Positions 41,310 to 48,567 of a DNA stretch of 64,000 bases are shown here, one piece after another (the stretch's first letter is position 1; each line of letters opens with the position of its first letter). The notes beneath the pieces were generated by a model. It worked only from the letters and a program-made list of their open reading frames with translations, searched no databases and was not told where the DNA came from. The stretch lies in the IMG/VR virus record IMGVR_UViG_3300050343_000150, positions 1 to 64,000 of that record; one strand, given 5' to 3'. The DNA comes from a virus. The translations under genes were made by a program, and so were the position numbers.

Positions 41310-41342
41310 TTTTGAAAACTTTCTAAAATTTTCAAAAAAAAG
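41310..41342. terminator. AT-rich inverted repeat between the convergent gene blocks
   Basis: TTTTGAAAA (41310-41318) and its complement TTTTCAAAA (41329-41337) flank a short AT-rich loop, and a run of nine As on the + strand (41334-41342) provides a T tract for leftward transcripts. It lies 27 bases after the last rightward stop and about 9 bases beyond the last leftward one. Confidence 0.6.
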
Positions 41343-41350
41343 GGCGCGAG

Positions 41351-41440
41351 TCAGATGATGACTTGAACAAACCATTTTAATATTCCAATTGATATTAATA
41401 CCAATCCGAATCCTAAAATTAATTTATCGAAATCATCCAT
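41351..41440 (-). CDS. 29-residue membrane peptide, last gene of the leftward operon
   Basis: It starts with ATG overlapping the stop of the zinc-ribbon gene. After MDDFDK there is one hydrophobic helix (LILGFGLVLISIGILKWFVQ). The tight coupling to its neighbour suggests a real peptide, but nothing further supports it. Confidence 0.4.
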   Translation of the reverse strand: MDDFDKLILGFGLVLISIGILKWFVQVII

Positions 41441-41579
41441 CTGACCACAACGCTTTACATTCTCTACATTGCCAAATGTATAGGGTTTCTTTTGACCCTA
41501 CTACTTTACCTTTAATTCGTCTAGGGATAGTTTCCCTAGAACAAAAGGAACAGGTTTTATGGAGAGCCACTGCGACCAC
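41433..41579 (-). CDS. Small zinc-ribbon protein
   Basis: It has 48 residues from GTG 41579 (a TTG at 41591 is an alternative). CSFC near residues 10-13 and CREC near 38-41 form a C4 zinc ribbon around a basic hairpin (RRIKGKVVGSK). It starts inside the end of the preceding membrane-protein gene and overlaps the next start. Such ribbons often bind nucleic acid; the role here is unknown. Confidence 0.5.
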   Translation of the reverse strand: MVAVALHKTCSFCSRETIPRRIKGKVVGSKETLYIWQCRECKALWSDG

Positions 41580-41715
41580 GTTCTTCGTCAATTAACGTAT
41601 CCATGTACTCTTCAATAGTGCGTTCGGAATATTTTGAATTCCCGAATGCAGCAAAGAATAACAAGGATATGATTATGACGAATACAATCCAACCTACTAT
41701 TTCCCAAGTTGACAT
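41557..41715 (-). CDS. 52-residue single-pass membrane protein
   Basis: The ATG overlaps the exonuclease stop (TAATG) and is preceded by GGAGGTGATT. There is one transmembrane helix (IVGWIVFVIIISLLFFAAF, about residues 6-24) and then a charged cytoplasmic-type tail (SERTIEEYMDTLIDEERGR). No family is recognised. Its place at the end of the early operon resembles small host-takeover or lysis-related membrane genes; that is speculation. Confidence 0.5.
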   Translation of the reverse strand: MSTWEIVGWIVFVIIISLLFFAAFGNSKYSERTIEEYMDTLIDEERGRSGSP

Positions 41716-42308
41716 TACCAAATCACCTCCAATTCTTTCATTTCTTCTTTTTCAATGGAGAAACCTTTCACCATTTTATTTTCTTTTCCATGTACCCACA
41801 AATCATAAACTAATTCGCAGTCTTTTAAACAATAATCTGCTACTTCAGTAAATTTCCCTGCTTTCCAAACTAACGGTGCATCTGCACTATCCATTAATTT
41901 TTCTGCACCTAGTGTATGATGTACTAAATTAGAAAGACTATATCTTTCACCGTGTTGTTTGTTTAGAATTCTACTGGTATCAATATACGCTTTGTCATCT
42001 AAATATTCTTTAATACAATAAATATCCATTGCATTTTTTAGTACCGCTAAATCAAAGGCAACAATATTGTGTCCCAATAATATACCATCATTTTGCCTGT
42101 GGTCATCTAAATCAAATTTTAACTGTGATAGTGGTTTAACAGACACATTTGATTTCCTAATAGATTTAATAGGTTCATCAATGTAAACTGTCCCTTGATT
42201 ACCGTCCCATGTACATACAGTAGAAACTTGAAACATATGGGTATTTCCCCATCCACCAATCTCATGTGAATAGTTCTTGGTTTCAATATCTAATGCTAAA
42301 ACATTCAT
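41715..42308 (-). CDS. DnaQ-like 3'-5' exonuclease
   Basis: I start at the ATG of MNVLALDIETK, whose ATG overlaps the preceding stop region. Exo I is LALDIETK (Asp/Glu), Exo II is GHNIVAFDLAVL, and Exo III is VADYCLKDCELVYDL with the YxxxD pattern, so the catalytic DEDDy set is present. The length is about 197 residues, a stand-alone exonuclease domain. PolB has its own exonuclease, so this one may act in repair, recombination or RNA degradation. Confidence 0.75.
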   Translation of the reverse strand: MNVLALDIETKNYSHEIGGWGNTHMFQVSTVCTWDGNQGTVYIDEPIKSIRKSNVSVKPLSQLKFDLDDHRQNDGILLGHNIVAFDLAVLKNAMDIYCIKEYLDDKAYIDTSRILNKQHGERYSLSNLVHHTLGAEKLMDSADAPLVWKAGKFTEVADYCLKDCELVYDLWVHGKENKMVKGFSIEKEEMKELEVIW

Positions 42309-42559
42309 TCTTCGCCACTGTCCCCTGCTGTCCAAAGATTTGCTAACTTTTTAGCCTGTGCTTCGGCAGGATTAGGTGCTAAGAAAATATTAGGTTTAAC
42401 CATCCATGCAACTAAGTGTTCACCCCCACCAACAGTTATCATAGTTGACAAATACCAACCATCTTTCCCATATGTATTAAGGGATTCATTTATTATTTTC
42501 GGGCCATCGCTAACGTTAAACACCAAAAACTGATGCTCATATGTATCTTTTTTACTCAT
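42305..42559 (-). CDS. DUF4177-like small protein
   Basis: It has 84 residues. YEHQFLVFNV, then INESLNTYGKDGWYLSTM, is the pattern of the DUF4177 family (strand, helix, then a G-x-x-GW-x-L motif). A Pro/Ala-rich tail follows. It overlaps genes on both sides. The function of this family is unknown. Confidence 0.55.
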   Translation of the reverse strand: MSKKDTYEHQFLVFNVSDGPKIINESLNTYGKDGWYLSTMITVGGGEHLVAWMVKPNIFLAPNPAEAQAKKLANLWTAGDSGEE

Positions 42560-44045
42560 TTTTCTTTTCCTCCTTTACTTTCAAATATGTTCTTACTCCT
42601 ATTTTTTTGTCCTCAAACATATGTGAAATTTCTTTGTACCATCTATAAATTGTAGATTGTCCCTTTTTAGTATCCTCTCTGACCATCTCCATTAACAGAT
42701 TCTTGTTTACCCATCCTTCATCATCTCTTTTCTTTAACTTTTCGTAGGCTCTATAAAATGCTGCTTTATTAACTCGGTCGTGTAAAGCGTGGGTTTTAAC
42801 CTTTAACGCTACGTCAAGCCACGACACCAGCGATTTATAGCATTGTCGAATGAGAGAAGATGCTTGTCGGACGTGTCTAGCAGTAACTATGTACCTTTTT
42901 GATTTGTCTTTTATGTTGGGTGCTTCTGCAATACAGCATAATATAGAGAACCTTACCATTGTCTGATTCATCCTAGTAATGAAGTTTCCAGCAATCTCAA
43001 AAACTTCAGGTCTACTATCAGAAATATAGTTTCTCATTTTATATGATTCATTTTTTAGTGCATCATTATATCCTTTACCGAATTGAATTGTTGTTAAAGG
43101 GTCTTCACCATTTTCCTTGAACCTTTGATATAAATTATCATAAATTATAACAAAATTTTCAGCGAATCTTTTTATTGGTGCTTCATTAGATTTGATAAAT
43201 CCTACTTCATCTAATATTTGGTCACGTAGTTCATCTTGTACTTCTTGTGGGATTTCTTTAACAAACATAGTAGAACGTTGAGTTACACCCTTTTCTGCTA
43301 CAACATTAGTTAATGTTTTAGGAATATAAGATGTAGCGTAAACACTGCGTTTACAGTCACATACAATTATATTACCATCCTTAAGTTTCTTTTTAATTAA
43401 GTATCCTTCTCCCCATAGAGTGTTCATTAGTTTATTCAAATACATAACAACATTTTCCTTGTGTTGCGATTGTTTGAATACTCCTGAATATTCAAATTCA
43501 TCATACGCAATCAAACCTTCACCTTGGAAACCACCGTTTATCTGAACATATTCTTCTTCGTATGTTATGTTACCATCATCATCTTCATGAGGAACTCTTT
43601 CTTTAGCAATTGAACCAATTAGAGCCGCATCAGTAGTATCGTCAACTCCGAACACATCGAAATCAGTACCATATTTACTATTAATTATCTTAAAGGTTTC
43701 ATTTGTTACTGGCCCAAAGAAATTGTACATTTCCGATTTACCAGTACCCGATGTCTGCAACCAAATGAAATGTATCCTAGTGTCATCCCTTCTTCTACCA
43801 CTTGGGATTGCAACCATATCTTTACACAGTTGTCCTAATAATACATAGAAACCAATTGTTGCAGGTATTTCATTATATTTAGAAACCTCAACTGCACTTT
43901 TAACATATTCTTCTACGATTTTAGGTAGAGAGTTATCTGTTTTTCTATCACGTGGAATTATCGGAACGGCATCATTTGTTAGTCCTTCGTAGTATAATCT
44001 ATCTTCATCATCACTTGTATATATATCATCATATTCATTATTCAT
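42552..44045 (-). CDS. AAA+ ATPase, probable MCM-like replicative helicase
   Basis: It has 497 residues. Walker A is SGTGKS (99-104), Walker B is GLIAYDEFEY (about 177-186), a sensor-like strand is CKRSVYATSYIP, and a candidate arginine finger is QRSTMFVKE. After the ATPase core comes a helical lid region (ITRMNQTMVRFSILCCIAE, ARHVRQASSLIRQCYKSL) like that of MCM proteins, then a winged-helix-like C-terminus. No N-terminal MCM zinc domain is visible, so it is reduced. DUF3987-type or SF3 helicase is the main alternative. No other replicative helicase is evident in the window. Confidence 0.65.
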   Translation of the reverse strand: MNNEYDDIYTSDDEDRLYYEGLTNDAVPIIPRDRKTDNSLPKIVEEYVKSAVEVSKYNEIPATIGFYVLLGQLCKDMVAIPSGRRRDDTRIHFIWLQTSGTGKSEMYNFFGPVTNETFKIINSKYGTDFDVFGVDDTTDAALIGSIAKERVPHEDDDGNITYEEEYVQINGGFQGEGLIAYDEFEYSGVFKQSQHKENVVMYLNKLMNTLWGEGYLIKKKLKDGNIIVCDCKRSVYATSYIPKTLTNVVAEKGVTQRSTMFVKEIPQEVQDELRDQILDEVGFIKSNEAPIKRFAENFVIIYDNLYQRFKENGEDPLTTIQFGKGYNDALKNESYKMRNYISDSRPEVFEIAGNFITRMNQTMVRFSILCCIAEAPNIKDKSKRYIVTARHVRQASSLIRQCYKSLVSWLDVALKVKTHALHDRVNKAAFYRAYEKLKKRDDEGWVNKNLLMEMVREDTKKGQSTIYRWYKEISHMFEDKKIGVRTYLKVKEEKKNE

Positions 44046-44747
44046 TTATATCACCATTTTATCTTCGGAGTTTAATACTCCTAGTATTCTTTTTGCTAGG
44101 ACATTACCAAGTCCCTCTATCTCACTTATTTCTTCTATCGAAGCCTCGCCTACTTCCATTATAGAACCAAACTTCTTAATTAACAACTTTGCCTTCTTTG
44201 GACTTATACCCTTGATAGTACAAAGTACATCTATACGTAAATCAGTAGTAGAAATTTTCTTTCTAACTAGACTTGGCGTATGAATTTCTCTATCTATTGG
44301 TTGCATTTTAGATACAACCGATATGAGCCGACCTGCCTCCTTAGCACTGTTAACCCATATAACACTACAATCAGTGTCTAATATTATTTTACCAAATGCC
44401 CCATCAAACTTATTTCTAAGTAAACGTGCTTGGTTTCCTCTATTTTTTGTTACCTTAACAAAGGTAAGATAATTTTCTATTGCTTCGGAAAAAGTACCAT
44501 ATACTATTACTACATTGTTCAAGAATGTAGCATCCATGTTATCTATCTGATTCCATAACCGTTTGTTTATTACTGATTGTAGAAAGTCAAAAGACGACTT
44601 GGCTTCAAAACATACATTTGCAAAAACATAATCACCTACATCTAACCACATCTTTTCATATGGTATGTTTAACATTTCACAGTTTCTTATTACATGTTCT
44701 GTTAGTTCTGAATTTTCCCTACTATCAATTTTAAGTACTTCCATCAT
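44046..44747 (-). CDS. ERCC4/XPF-family nuclease with helix-hairpin-helix domain
   Basis: It has 233 residues. The nuclease core shows IDSREN (residues 7-12), DVGDYVF and FEAKSSFDFLQSV; the usual ERK triad appears as EAK, a conservative variation. The C-terminal 65 residues hold two helix-hairpin-helix motifs (LCTIKGISPKKAKLLIKKFG and ISEIEGLGNVLAKRIL). XPF/Hef-type enzymes cut branched DNA in repair and recombination. It sits between primase and helicase genes, fitting replication-fork processing. Confidence 0.85.
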   Translation of the reverse strand: MMEVLKIDSRENSELTEHVIRNCEMLNIPYEKMWLDVGDYVFANVCFEAKSSFDFLQSVINKRLWNQIDNMDATFLNNVVIVYGTFSEAIENYLTFVKVTKNRGNQARLLRNKFDGAFGKIILDTDCSVIWVNSAKEAGRLISVVSKMQPIDREIHTPSLVRKKISTTDLRIDVLCTIKGISPKKAKLLIKKFGSIMEVGEASIEEISEIEGLGNVLAKRILGVLNSEDKMVI

Positions 44748-45747
44748 AATACCTCCAACATTTCCCTACACAATATCCTTGTGGGATAAGAACGTTAGTA
44801 CAACTAGGTGCATTGTATCCTTTTTCAACTATACCCCTAACATATTTTCTACTTGTCCTAACATCCCAATCCAACCACACATCTTCTTGATTAGACAGTA
44901 TTTCCAACTCAGACATTATAGTGTTAGTTATTTCTTCATTCTGCTCGGAGGATACGTTTCTGTTACCTAAACTTAGTAAGTCTCTGAACCACTGAACTAA
45001 GTATACTCTAGCATAATGACTAGGGTTCTCTACCATGACAGCATTATGTAAGCAGGGTAACATAGGTAATCTACCTACTGGTTTTGGTATTTCTATGTCT
45101 ATGTCATCCATAGATATAGGTTTCATTTCAGGAAAGACTACTAATTTTGTACCATGAGAACTTTGTATTCTTCTAGGTTTCTTAGCCATTGTTAATATTT
45201 CGGATAGGTCTTTTCTTAGGTCATCAACTAACAAAGGAATACAGAAATATGGATTACCATTTTCATCTGAACTACTAAGATTCATCGAATTAGGAAGCCT
45301 ACGTAGTCTATTAGTTTGAATACCTGTCCTATCCAATGTAGGAATATCTTCACTGATTGAGGAATAATACTGTTGAATGCCCCGGATATCATTTACTTGT
45401 TCACCAAAGACAAAGACATGGAATCCTTTACCACTAAAATACATTTTGAATATGATATCTCCTTCTATTAATTTCGATACTACCTTCTTTACGTCTCGAT
45501 ATGCATTATCTAATGGTTCATCATGTGCATCAAAATCTAAGAAAGCCCTGTCTAATATGACAGAATATTCTAATTTTATCCCATTACTAAAATCACTAAA
45601 ATCATAAACAGTTGTGTAACAATTCATCTTTCCATTGAACAGATTAAACCATTCAATAAATTCATTTTTTGTCTGTACTATCTTTCTTTTCATCTGTGGT
45701 GCGTTTCTTAGATGGCTTCCTGCCCACACTTCTCTTGGTATCTTCAT
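44731..45747 (-). CDS. Archaeo-eukaryotic primase, PriS core fused to PriL-like Fe-S domain
   Basis: I prefer the ATG of MKIPREVWAG; a longer start at 45801 would overlap the previous gene more. The catalytic core shows FLDFDAHD (DxD, about residues 70-76) and SGKGFHVFVFG. The C-terminal third (LPCLHNAVM, TSRKYVRGIVEKGYNAPSC, QGYCVGKCWRYY) resembles the PriL C-terminal domain with four Cys suited to a 4Fe-4S cluster. Catalytic and regulatory subunits are thus joined in one chain of about 339 residues. Role: RNA/DNA primer synthesis. Confidence 0.85.
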   Translation of the reverse strand: MKIPREVWAGSHLRNAPQMKRKIVQTKNEFIEWFNLFNGKMNCYTTVYDFSDFSNGIKLEYSVILDRAFLDFDAHDEPLDNAYRDVKKVVSKLIEGDIIFKMYFSGKGFHVFVFGEQVNDIRGIQQYYSSISEDIPTLDRTGIQTNRLRRLPNSMNLSSSDENGNPYFCIPLLVDDLRKDLSEILTMAKKPRRIQSSHGTKLVVFPEMKPISMDDIDIEIPKPVGRLPMLPCLHNAVMVENPSHYARVYLVQWFRDLLSLGNRNVSSEQNEEITNTIMSELEILSNQEDVWLDWDVRTSRKYVRGIVEKGYNAPSCTNVLIPQGYCVGKCWRYYDGST

Positions 45748-46036
45748 TTTTATTTTCCTCCTTAAATGAGACTTTTGCTTTGAGCAATTCTGCTCTAACA
45801 ATCTCTGCTATTTTTATTCTTAATTCTGCCATAATAGTATCCATATACAAATGGCCGAAGGGCGTTCTTTCTTCTGCGAAAACTTCTGTGTCCCATACTA
45901 ATTTTATTTTTTCAGTTGTTGGCATTTTGTCATAAACAGTTTGTGCTAAATTCTCTACTGTTTCTGACACGTTTGCAATCTCCGAAAAAGACCACACCTT
46001 TTGATTCAATTCTTGTTTAACTAATTCTTCTATCAT
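45662..46036 (-). CDS. Unknown protein with basic tail upstream of the primase
   Basis: It has 124 residues. The folded part (SFSEIANVSETVENLAQTVY, KLVWDTEVFAEERTPFGHLY, then an Ile/Ala/Glu helix) is alpha/beta. The last 35 residues are disordered and basic (SVGRKPSKKRTTDEKK). The primase gene starts inside this tail in another frame. No family is recognised; the basic tail suggests DNA contact. Confidence 0.5.
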   Translation of the reverse strand: MIEELVKQELNQKVWSFSEIANVSETVENLAQTVYDKMPTTEKIKLVWDTEVFAEERTPFGHLYMDTIMAELRIKIAEIVRAELLKAKVSFKEENKNEDTKRSVGRKPSKKRTTDEKKDSTDKK

Positions 46037-46092
46037 TTTTTATTCCTCTCTCTATATTCTTTCTTTCTTCTAAAATATTCTTTCCACTTCAT
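46033..46092 (-). CDS. 19-residue coupled peptide
   Basis: ATG to TGA with ATGA overlaps at both ends. The product is very basic and aromatic (MKWKEYFRRKKEYRERNKK). The exact coupling to both neighbours is the only support, so this is tentative. Confidence 0.3.
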   Translation of the reverse strand: MKWKEYFRRKKEYRERNKK

Positions 46093-46166
46093 TTTCTCCA
46101 CCTCTTAATTGTAGTAGATACTTTTCCTATGAAATATATTATTCGCACTGTCCATGTACCTTTCAT
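46089..46166 (-). CDS. 25-residue coupled basic peptide
   Basis: The start overlaps the nuclease stop (TAATGA) and the stop overlaps the next tiny gene (ATGA). It contains a short hydrophobic part (WTVRIIYFIGKV) and a basic end. It could be a real microprotein or only a re-initiation spacer. Confidence 0.3.
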   Translation of the reverse strand: MKGTWTVRIIYFIGKVSTTIKRWRK

Positions 46167-47065
46167 TAAAACCAACTCTCCATATTAGCCGCATCACATA
46201 TCCCAAAGAAACTACAATTAGCACATGTTTTAGCAAAATACTTTGCTGAAAATATACCCGTCTCATATGAATGTAAAAGTTGCGCTATGTTCTTTTTTAG
46301 GGAAGACATACTACTCTTTTTTACCTTCTCAATATGTATGTAGTTAGCAGCCGGATAATACCAGCCCCAATGTGATATTGGTATTTCGGGGTCTAATCCC
46401 ATTGCTATCAATTTATCCTCAGGTGTATTTTCAAATAACAATTGGTAGAATGCCATTTCTTTCCTCATCATGGTAGTTTTCCAATCTTTCCACCCACCTG
46501 TTTTCAACTCCATTGGTATGTACATGTTACCCTCTTGAAACATTCTATCAATAATACCTTGCAAATGTACTACGTAGTCTTGCTTCAATTCAAACTTAGG
46601 GTGTGTATTTTTATCTATCACAACCTTCGCATCTAACATTATTTCATTAATTACTGGTAGAAACTTATCGGTTGTTCCTTCTGTAACAGATTCCATAAAC
46701 CTATTCGCCTCGAAAATTGACATGGCTTCATACATTTCTGTGTTATCGTCAATTGGATGCAAACTCATACAATAGTTGATTAACTCATTATGTGATAGAG
46801 ATTCTGCTTTTTTAACATCAAAGGTATTAAAGAAATCTTCTCTAGCATTATGCACTAAAGTACCTATCAACATAACTGGCGTTGAATCTATTGGTAGTCC
46901 TTCTTTATATTGAAACTCATATCTTTTAGGACACCAATTATATGAACCCATAGAAGATTTAGATATCTTCAGAATAGGTTCTGTTCGTTTAGCATCATCA
47001 CTTGTGTAAGTTTCAGGATTCCACTGATATGTATATTCATTTGTGTTACTACTTCTTCTACTCAT
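46166..47065 (-). CDS. Cas4/RecB-like PD-(D/E)XK nuclease with Fe-S cysteines
   Basis: It has 299 residues. ISKSSMGSYNWCPKRYEFQY starts the domain, with Cys45. LIGTLVHNAREDFF follows. The active site is GIIDRM, then PMELKTG, giving the D, E and K of motif II/III, with FYQLLF as the Q-x-x-x-Y-like helix. The end has Cys281, Cys284 and Cys290 (CANCSFFGIC), so with Cys45 a 4Fe-4S cluster as in Cas4/AddB is likely. It probably resects DNA ends during recombination or degrades host DNA. No CRISPR genes are nearby. Confidence 0.8.
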   Translation of the reverse strand: MSRRSSNTNEYTYQWNPETYTSDDAKRTEPILKISKSSMGSYNWCPKRYEFQYKEGLPIDSTPVMLIGTLVHNAREDFFNTFDVKKAESLSHNELINYCMSLHPIDDNTEMYEAMSIFEANRFMESVTEGTTDKFLPVINEIMLDAKVVIDKNTHPKFELKQDYVVHLQGIIDRMFQEGNMYIPMELKTGGWKDWKTTMMRKEMAFYQLLFENTPEDKLIAMGLDPEIPISHWGWYYPAANYIHIEKVKKSSMSSLKKNIAQLLHSYETGIFSAKYFAKTCANCSFFGICDAANMESWF

Positions 47066-47492
47066 TTTTATTCCTCTGTGTCATTACTTTTGTTAAATCT
47101 TGCATAAAGATATTCATGCAATCAACACATGTACAATCTTTACTATGTTGTTTAATTTCAACAACGGTAGTATTCATTTTTTTCGCTTCTTCGATTAGAT
47201 TTGAAGGAGGTTTTGATATAAGTGTAATTACACCTTTATCATAAGTCAATCCAATATATTCTCTTGAATCAAAGAATATATTTTGTTTCTTATCACGATT
47301 AACTATTACTGTTTTATTTTTTCTAGATGATAGTTTTGTTTTAACCTTACCAATATCAGACTTAATTTCTTTTTTATAGAAAGAAAACCAGTCTTTAATC
47401 CATGTTGAAAAAGAAGATGTGCGTTTTTTTATATTATCCACTCTTCTCTTATTAGTCCATGATAGACTACTGTATAAATTATCTAAAACCAT
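47058..47492 (-). CDS. Unknown basic protein after PolB-C
   Basis: It has 144 residues. The N-terminal half is basic with several Trp/Tyr (WTNKRRVDNIKKRTSSF). The C-terminal half has strands and the motif CTCVDC near residue 121. Its start overlaps the PolB-C stop by ten bases. No family is recognised; a polymerase accessory role is only positional inference. Confidence 0.5.
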   Translation of the reverse strand: MVLDNLYSSLSWTNKRRVDNIKKRTSSFSTWIKDWFSFYKKEIKSDIGKVKTKLSSRKNKTVIVNRDKKQNIFFDSREYIGLTYDKGVITLISKPPSNLIEEAKKMNTTVVEIKQHSKDCTCVDCMNIFMQDLTKVMTQRNKNE

Positions 47493-48364
47493 TCTTCCAA
47501 ACTCCTTTGATTAACGTCTCGCATAATTTGTAGTGTGTTCCATCCCATTGCATTGAATACTGGTTCAGCCTTTTTAACGACTGATTCAGCATAATGTCTC
47601 CAATCAGGAGTAAACTGATTGAATTTATCTGCCGTTAATAGTGAAATATAGTTAGGAACAACTGTTTTACCAGTTATTGGATTATAGTAATTATTGTTAC
47701 AATCCTTGATTCTAATATAAAGATAAGAATCTTCTATTGGTTCATATCCTAATTTATGGTTGAATAGTACACCTTCAATACCCGAACCAATTGTGGGTCT
47801 TTTTCCACCAATAGTTTGGAAGGACTTGGGTGCAGCACAACATTCTTCTTCCATTAATTCAAAAATTGTACTTGTCTTTCTACAATTTTGACAGACAACC
47901 TTAAATCTTTCTTCGCGATATCTACTTCGCTTGATAATATCTGATAATGGTATCTGTCCATGCATAACAGAATTATATTTCTCATTTAAGTAAGAAACTA
48001 TTTCTTGTTCAGGTATATTGTTAACCCATTTTTTGAGAAGACTGATTTGCGTTTCCTTGGCTAATTTAGTTGAAGAAACTCTTTTAGCAGTGAAACCTGT
48101 CATAACAAATTCCTCTTCTTCTAAGAAGTCCCCATCTTTCCAAGTAATTAACCCTGCATTTCTATTTTTAGTAGCCCCTACACCTAATGATTTGAAGTAT
48201 TTTTCAAATTCTAAGGTTACAGGATGTTCTTTCAGACCCATAACATTGGGAAATAGTTCTCTAACATGTTCATTTAACACTACTAGTGCTTTTTCGGCAG
48301 TTTCAATGTTATTATCTTCTATTTTTACATAAATAGAATCAGTATGTCCATACACTACCTTCAT
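47483..48364 (-). CDS. Family B DNA polymerase, C-terminal subunit (motif C and thumb)
   Basis: It has 293 residues. Right after the start comes motif C as VVYGHTDSIYV: the family consensus YxDTDS has His in place of the first Asp, while the second, most critical Asp (residue 9) is kept. GFTAKRVSSTK follows as the KxY-like region, then the thumb helices. CQNCRKTS and EECCAAP form a possible zinc site (four Cys). The gene starts by ATGA overlap with the small membrane-protein gene that separates it from PolB-N. It must assemble with PolB-N to be active. Confidence 0.82.
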   Translation of the reverse strand: MKVVYGHTDSIYVKIEDNNIETAEKALVVLNEHVRELFPNVMGLKEHPVTLEFEKYFKSLGVGATKNRNAGLITWKDGDFLEEEEFVMTGFTAKRVSSTKLAKETQISLLKKWVNNIPEQEIVSYLNEKYNSVMHGQIPLSDIIKRSRYREERFKVVCQNCRKTSTIFELMEEECCAAPKSFQTIGGKRPTIGSGIEGVLFNHKLGYEPIEDSYLYIRIKDCNNNYYNPITGKTVVPNYISLLTADKFNQFTPDWRHYAESVVKKAEPVFNAMGWNTLQIMRDVNQRSLEEWF

Positions 48365-48567
48365 ATTAAGTTCACATCCTGTAATAGTGATATCGCACCA
48401 TATAAAAAGATAAAAACGATAGAAATCTTTGTAAATATTCTAAATACAGTATTAATATCTTTAAAAATCTGAATTGCTATCTGTTTTCTTAGTTCAAAAG
48501 GAGATAATTCTTCTTTTTCTTCTAAAAGAGACTCAGATAATTTTATTTCTGCGGTTTCAATAGGCAT
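48361..48567 (-). CDS. Small membrane protein gene inserted between the two PolB halves
   Basis: It has 68 residues. The first 35 are charged helix (ESLLEEKEELSPFELRKQ); then a single transmembrane helix follows (IFTKISIVFIFLYGAISLL). The ATG overlaps the PolB-N stop and the TGA overlaps the PolB-C ATG, so the three genes are translationally coupled. No homing-endonuclease or intein motif is present. Its role is unknown; it might tether the polymerase to the membrane, which is speculation. Confidence 0.6.
   Translation of the reverse strand: MPIETAEIKLSESLLEEKEELSPFELRKQIAIQIFKDINTVFRIFTKISIVFIFLYGAISLLQDVNLI

Noticed and set aside
46166-47065. Cas4-like nuclease taken as evidence of a CRISPR locus
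   Set aside because: No cas1/cas2 or repeat-spacer array is in the window; such nucleases are common in virus recombination modules.
48361-48567. Insert between PolB halves considered as an intein or homing endonuclease
   Set aside because: Only a charged helix and one membrane helix are encoded; no splicing or LAGLIDADG motifs are present.
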